Source of the DNA: Homalodisca vitripennis
Taxonomy: Eukaryota; Arthropoda; Insecta; Hemiptera; Cicadellidae
DNA length: 64,000 bases
Direction: 5' to 3'
Assembly (NCBI RefSeq): GCF_021130785.1
Contig: NC_060215.1
Span: 69,258,501-69,322,500 of the forward strand
Shown here: in pieces, positions 60,106-64,000 of the stretch
How the letters are laid out: each line of letters starts with the position of its first letter
How positions within the stretch are numbered: the stretch's first letter is position 1
The notes under the pieces: generated by a model
Seen by the model: the letters and a program-made list of their open reading frames with translations, nothing else
The model's database searches: none
What the model was told of the DNA's origin: nothing
Made by a program: the position numbers and the translations under genes

Positions 60106-61474
60106 CAGCTCCATCATTATGGACTTTTAAAAGTTGCTCAGGAGACCGCATTTGCGATGGCTACAAACGCCATGTCTCTACTTAGTTTAGTCCATATACA
60201 TAGATTAAGCTTTGATGCAATATATTTTCTGTTTCTGGATTGGGTATGAGCGTAAATAAAATGTTCCTTCCTGTTAACTTTCTTAACGTAGGATTATAGT
60301 GGGTCATGTGATAACGGAGTTAGTTCCAGTGTTACCAGGTGTGTAAGTAACCTACATTACATTGTTGTCAGTTGCTGCATTCTTTTTATCTGTGTTTATT
60401 TTTATGTTAAATATACAAATCAAGTAAGAGTTTTTCACTGATGTTTGCTTTTATTGATTGAGTGTAGCACATTTAGTTTTAATTTAAATTTGCATTGTTA
60501 AGTGTACCCGCTAATTTTTCTAGACTTACTAGTTCAATTAGTTTAGAAATAGATTTCTTCATAAACTTATCAATGTGAATGGTTGAGCGCCTGTTTAATT
60601 GTTTAGTTTTATTTGTAGTTAACAAGGAAGACCAAATTTTGAAACCAATAAGTGTGTCTTCCATATGTATGTTGCTTACATTGTTTAGCACTTGAATTTT
60701 AGTGCCATGTTTCGGGACTGAGCAGTCTAACATTATATATCTAGTTTCAGAATGATGAGAGTTTGCAATTTGAATTTAAAATAACATTGATTTACCCAGT
60801 TCATACAAATATTATTGTAAAATAATTATACATGAAGGAGTGTAAGTAATGGTAATAACTTACGATTTGTCAATGCTGTTAGATTTATAACCCAATGGAG
60901 ATAAGGAATTACCTGTTTATGCCACTGAAATGTATGTTTATCAATAACTTACATTGTTAAGATACTGTAAGTCAATTGTGTTGTCATGATTGTTATTTAT
61001 GTAGTCATATTGGTGTTCTTTAATAGTAAATAGACACAGTCCTACAAAACATTAAGTGTAAATGTTTAAATGAAGATGTGTAATAATATCATTGTGCTAA
61101 TATAATTATCTGCGTGTCTTTAAAGTATCATATTGTTAAATACTGAATTACACATACTTATTAAACTAATCTGATACCATTTGTAGTACAAAAAGAACTA
61201 CAAAGTGTTGCAAATATTGAAAACAAAACTGTCTAAATTATCAAACAATTGCTGCTGTAAAATCCTTCTAATCAACAAACTAATGCAATGAGTATTTTAT
61301 TTTGTCCAATTGTATTTCTTGATTCAACCAACTATTTTGTTCTACCCTAAACAATTTGATAATAGATGCAGCTTAAAGCCAGTGGTGTGGGTTATGTTTT
61401 ACAACTAAATAATTTTATTTAGCAAACAATTGGAATTTTAACCATGATTGGTAGACACTTGTGATACCAATAAA
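60106..61474 (+). other. Probable 3' UTR of the PKNOX gene
   Basis: Non-coding sequence follows the PKNOX stop. AATAAA occurs at 60255-60260 and again at 61469-61474, either of which could direct polyadenylation. I could not fix the transcript end from sequence alone. Confidence 0.5.
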
Positions 61475-61619
61475 AACAACACACAGCTGTTAGCTGTTAA
61501 AACACTTAACTGTGATTGGTAGATCACTGCTGCTTCTGTAGTGTTAAAATATGTGTGGCCAAGAGAAAGTATGTAAAGGACAGAGAAAATTCAAAAACTA
61601 ATTTTGTCATTTAATATCC

Positions 61620-62480
61620 CAACTTGTCTTGATGCTTCAGCTTTAAAATGTTCTGCTTTAAATGTTGTTTCAAAGCCGTTGCGTTATAGATTGTCTTTTT
61701 TCATTCTTTCCATGCTTTCTCTCAATGCTGTGATATCTGAGAGAAGAACCTATAACATTTCTTCCAGAACCATTTTTTGAGTTTCCAAGTCACTCTCATT
61801 TTTACTTAGCTGTCAGAGTTCAATATCGCTTTCTAAAAGACACTCACTCAAAGCCATTATTGTTTCTTGCATAGTGTTCAGTGTAATTTCATGTTTTTTG
61901 CAATTCATTCTGCAGTGTTTTAATGCTTCTTCAAAAGTATTTGCTTTTTCTGGCAGTTCAACTATTGCTAGTTTCTTAACTAAATCATACTGTACTAATT
62001 CATCTCTTTGCTTCTCAACTTTGCACAATTCTCTATACATGTATTACATCTCTCATCTGCTTCTTGAATGTCCTTTAAACTACGTTTTCTTTTTCATTTA
62101 AAAATGTATTTAAATCTTTAATGGTTAAAAAAATGTCATCATTTTGTTGTGCATTTCCTGTTTTTATGTCAAATTCAGGAGAAAAGAAATATACCTGAGT
62201 CTGAAAATCAACTTGAACTTTTTGATGAGCATCAGAAAATTCAAGCTCAAAGTTTTCTACTTTAGTGTTCAAACTTCTTCAAGATTATTTATCCAGATTC
62301 TGTTGCAATTTCTAAATATAACTCTTATAACCTTATTATTTCTTGTGAATACTTCTTGTTTTCCTCTCAAAGAGATTGTGGATCTCTCTCCAAGTCTAAG
62401 TAATCATCATTTATTGGAACAATAACATTATGTTTTTCTGCTAATATAAACGCAATATCCTCTTTTCATCTTGTAATGCT
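61620..62480 (-). pseudogene. Decayed coiled-coil coding region, possible LINE ORF1 relic
   Basis: Two minus frames (62272-62075 and 62040-61813) encode charged coiled-coil sequence (VEKQRDELVQYDLVKKLAIV, then ANTFEEALKHCRMNCKKHEI). Similar but broken sequence extends on both sides. The style resembles the coiled-coil parts of LINE A and B ORF1, but I see no shared diagnostic motif, so the assignment is tentative. Confidence 0.35.
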
Positions 62481-64000
62481 GAAATCTCTTCACTTAGTAT
62501 ATCAATTAATTATATATAAGGCTTAAGTTTCCTTTGTACAAACAATATTATATTGTATGTAAACATTAAATGGCCTCAATTATTGCTAATAAATAATATT
62601 AACATTTCTTAGATATAAGTTTAATTTATTAAATGAATTAGGTTTTAAAAACATATTCATTTGTATTTCTTCAAAATTTCAAAAGAAAACCATACAAAAT
62701 ATGTATAATGTTACACTGCTCATGTCTATAGAAAGTGAAACCAGTGTATACGTATTATAAATAACATAGTATACCAAATTTGTATACGACATAGATTAAG
62801 TAAAAGGTAAAGTCTATTTATCGAATAGCTTCTGTCTTCACTCTAGTCTGCCTCTATAATATATGTCCTTTTTCCTTTACAACATTCGTTTTTTGCCCAG
62901 CTATTAAATGTGTACATTAACTGTGATTATAATGATAAATGTGTATACGAATTAATTTTAGGCCAGATAAAGTTATATTCTGTCAGGATAATCCAAGTAT
63001 CTTAAATTTAAGAGTTAAATTAAGTTGTAGTTAGACAAGTTGAAAGTGTGATTTGTTGTGTTATAAGTAAGTTAAGCTAGCTAAGAAGTAGTCCCTTCTA
63101 AATAATGCAGGATCAATTAAGTCCTTTTGTATGGACTCTTTGAATTTTAAAACTAATCATGAGGTATTTGCATATAAAGTTAAGTATACCAACTGTCAGA
63201 ATGGCAGTCACAATTAAAATTTCAAGCTTGTTACCACCTTGGATTTAGATTTTCCATTGTTAAATGCTCATAAATTTTAGGTCGGGAGAATTGATTATAA
63301 TGTTTGTTATCAAATGATTAATTATAATCACATATTTTCGTTTTGGTTTTATATATTGGATGAATATTCAGAATTTTAAGACATAATAATGGCAATAGCA
63401 TTATGTACCTGTTACACCCACAAGTTATGAGTTAGTAATTGAAAGTACAATAGAAATAATGTCTTCATAAAGTAAATTATAAATAATCCAACATAAACAC
63501 CATAAATCCTACTTATCATGCTCGATTTTGTCATGGACAATTATAGTGAAAATCAGTGCCAAATGAAATAATTTTACTATACAAAACTTGTGTGACTAAT
63601 TCCACAAAAAAGTATAATTGATTCAAGAAATAAAAATCTTTGGGAACAAACACTTTGTTTCATATTTAAATTGGGATTACCCATTAATAATACTGAATCA
63701 ATTTATATTTGTGTGTTAGTTATGCAGAAAACTCAATGAAATCATTACTGCTAGGTTTAGCTTTATATTTTGCTTGAAATTTATTTTTAGGTTTGCTCTA
63801 ACATGCTTAATCATTAATTTTTTTGGTGACACAACTAAAATGTACCTGATAAATGTGAAATAAACCAATATAGGTATAATAATATTGAACAACTCTTTTT
63901 AAACTTCCTGATTATTACTTACCACCAGGTTAATGTAAGAAAGCACCTAATGACCTAACTTAGGTTGGTAAAATAAAGAGCTCCTGTAACTGTTCATTAT
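62481..64000 (+). other. Sequence downstream of PKNOX, nothing recognised
   Basis: AT-rich with no conserved frame on either strand. Confidence 0.4.

Overview
This window is eukaryotic and almost certainly insect. It is AT-rich and intron-rich, and one conserved host gene is spread over about 58 kb with transposable elements (TEs) packed into its introns. I cannot name the species. Gene content and TE types fit a hemipteroid or other neopteran insect.

Host gene: seven plus-strand coding exons (1908-2079, 5825-6049, 26284-26503, 28456-28592, 38853-38997, 57240-57365, 60002-60105) join with compatible phases and GT/AG borders. They give about 375 residues of a TALE-class homeobox protein of the PKNOX/Prep type. 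Order: MEIS/PKNOX N-terminal domain, Ser/Pro-rich linker, three-residue-insertion homeodomain split over two exons, basic and Ser-rich linker, acidic tail. The first coding exon(s) lie upstream of the window.

TE layout: 1-153 is the right end of a piggyBac-like element. 901-1611 is a short mariner. 2929-4213 is a piggyBac-like element. 6294 to about 14640 is a long minus-strand non-LTR retrotransposon (LINE A) whose endonuclease is split by a DD41D Tc1/mariner-type element at 8891-11262. 15260-18076 is a decayed hAT with a piggyBac-like sequence inside. 23190-24175 is a possible piggyBac-like element. 29310-33608 and 36139-38189 are two copies of an unidentified 2-kb repeat; the first is interrupted by a composite insertion that contains LINE C. 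About 40820-43720 is plus-strand LINE D, broken by a piggyBac remnant. 44450-45890 is a LINE remnant. 46050-46970 is a dead mariner. 49447 to about 56220 is minus-strand LINE B, its reverse transcriptase split by a 1020-bp piggyBac-like element.

Most notable content: the ORF1 regions of LINE A and LINE B. LINE A ORF1 reads PHD finger, coiled coil, Ulp1/SENP-type (C48) cysteine protease, SGNH hydrolase, then a macrodomain resembling OARD1/TARG1-type ADP-ribose hydrolases. LINE B has long coiled coil, SGNH hydrolase and the same macrodomain in one better preserved 520-residue frame, with the Lys and Asp that are catalytic in TARG1 apparently kept. A LINE ORF1 that combines a ubiquitin-like-protein protease with a de-ADP-ribosylation-like domain is, to my knowledge, not a described arrangement. 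It suggests these elements may edit host ubiquitin-like and ADP-ribose marks. That function is inference; the motifs are visible.

All domain calls were made by eye from translations. No searches were run.
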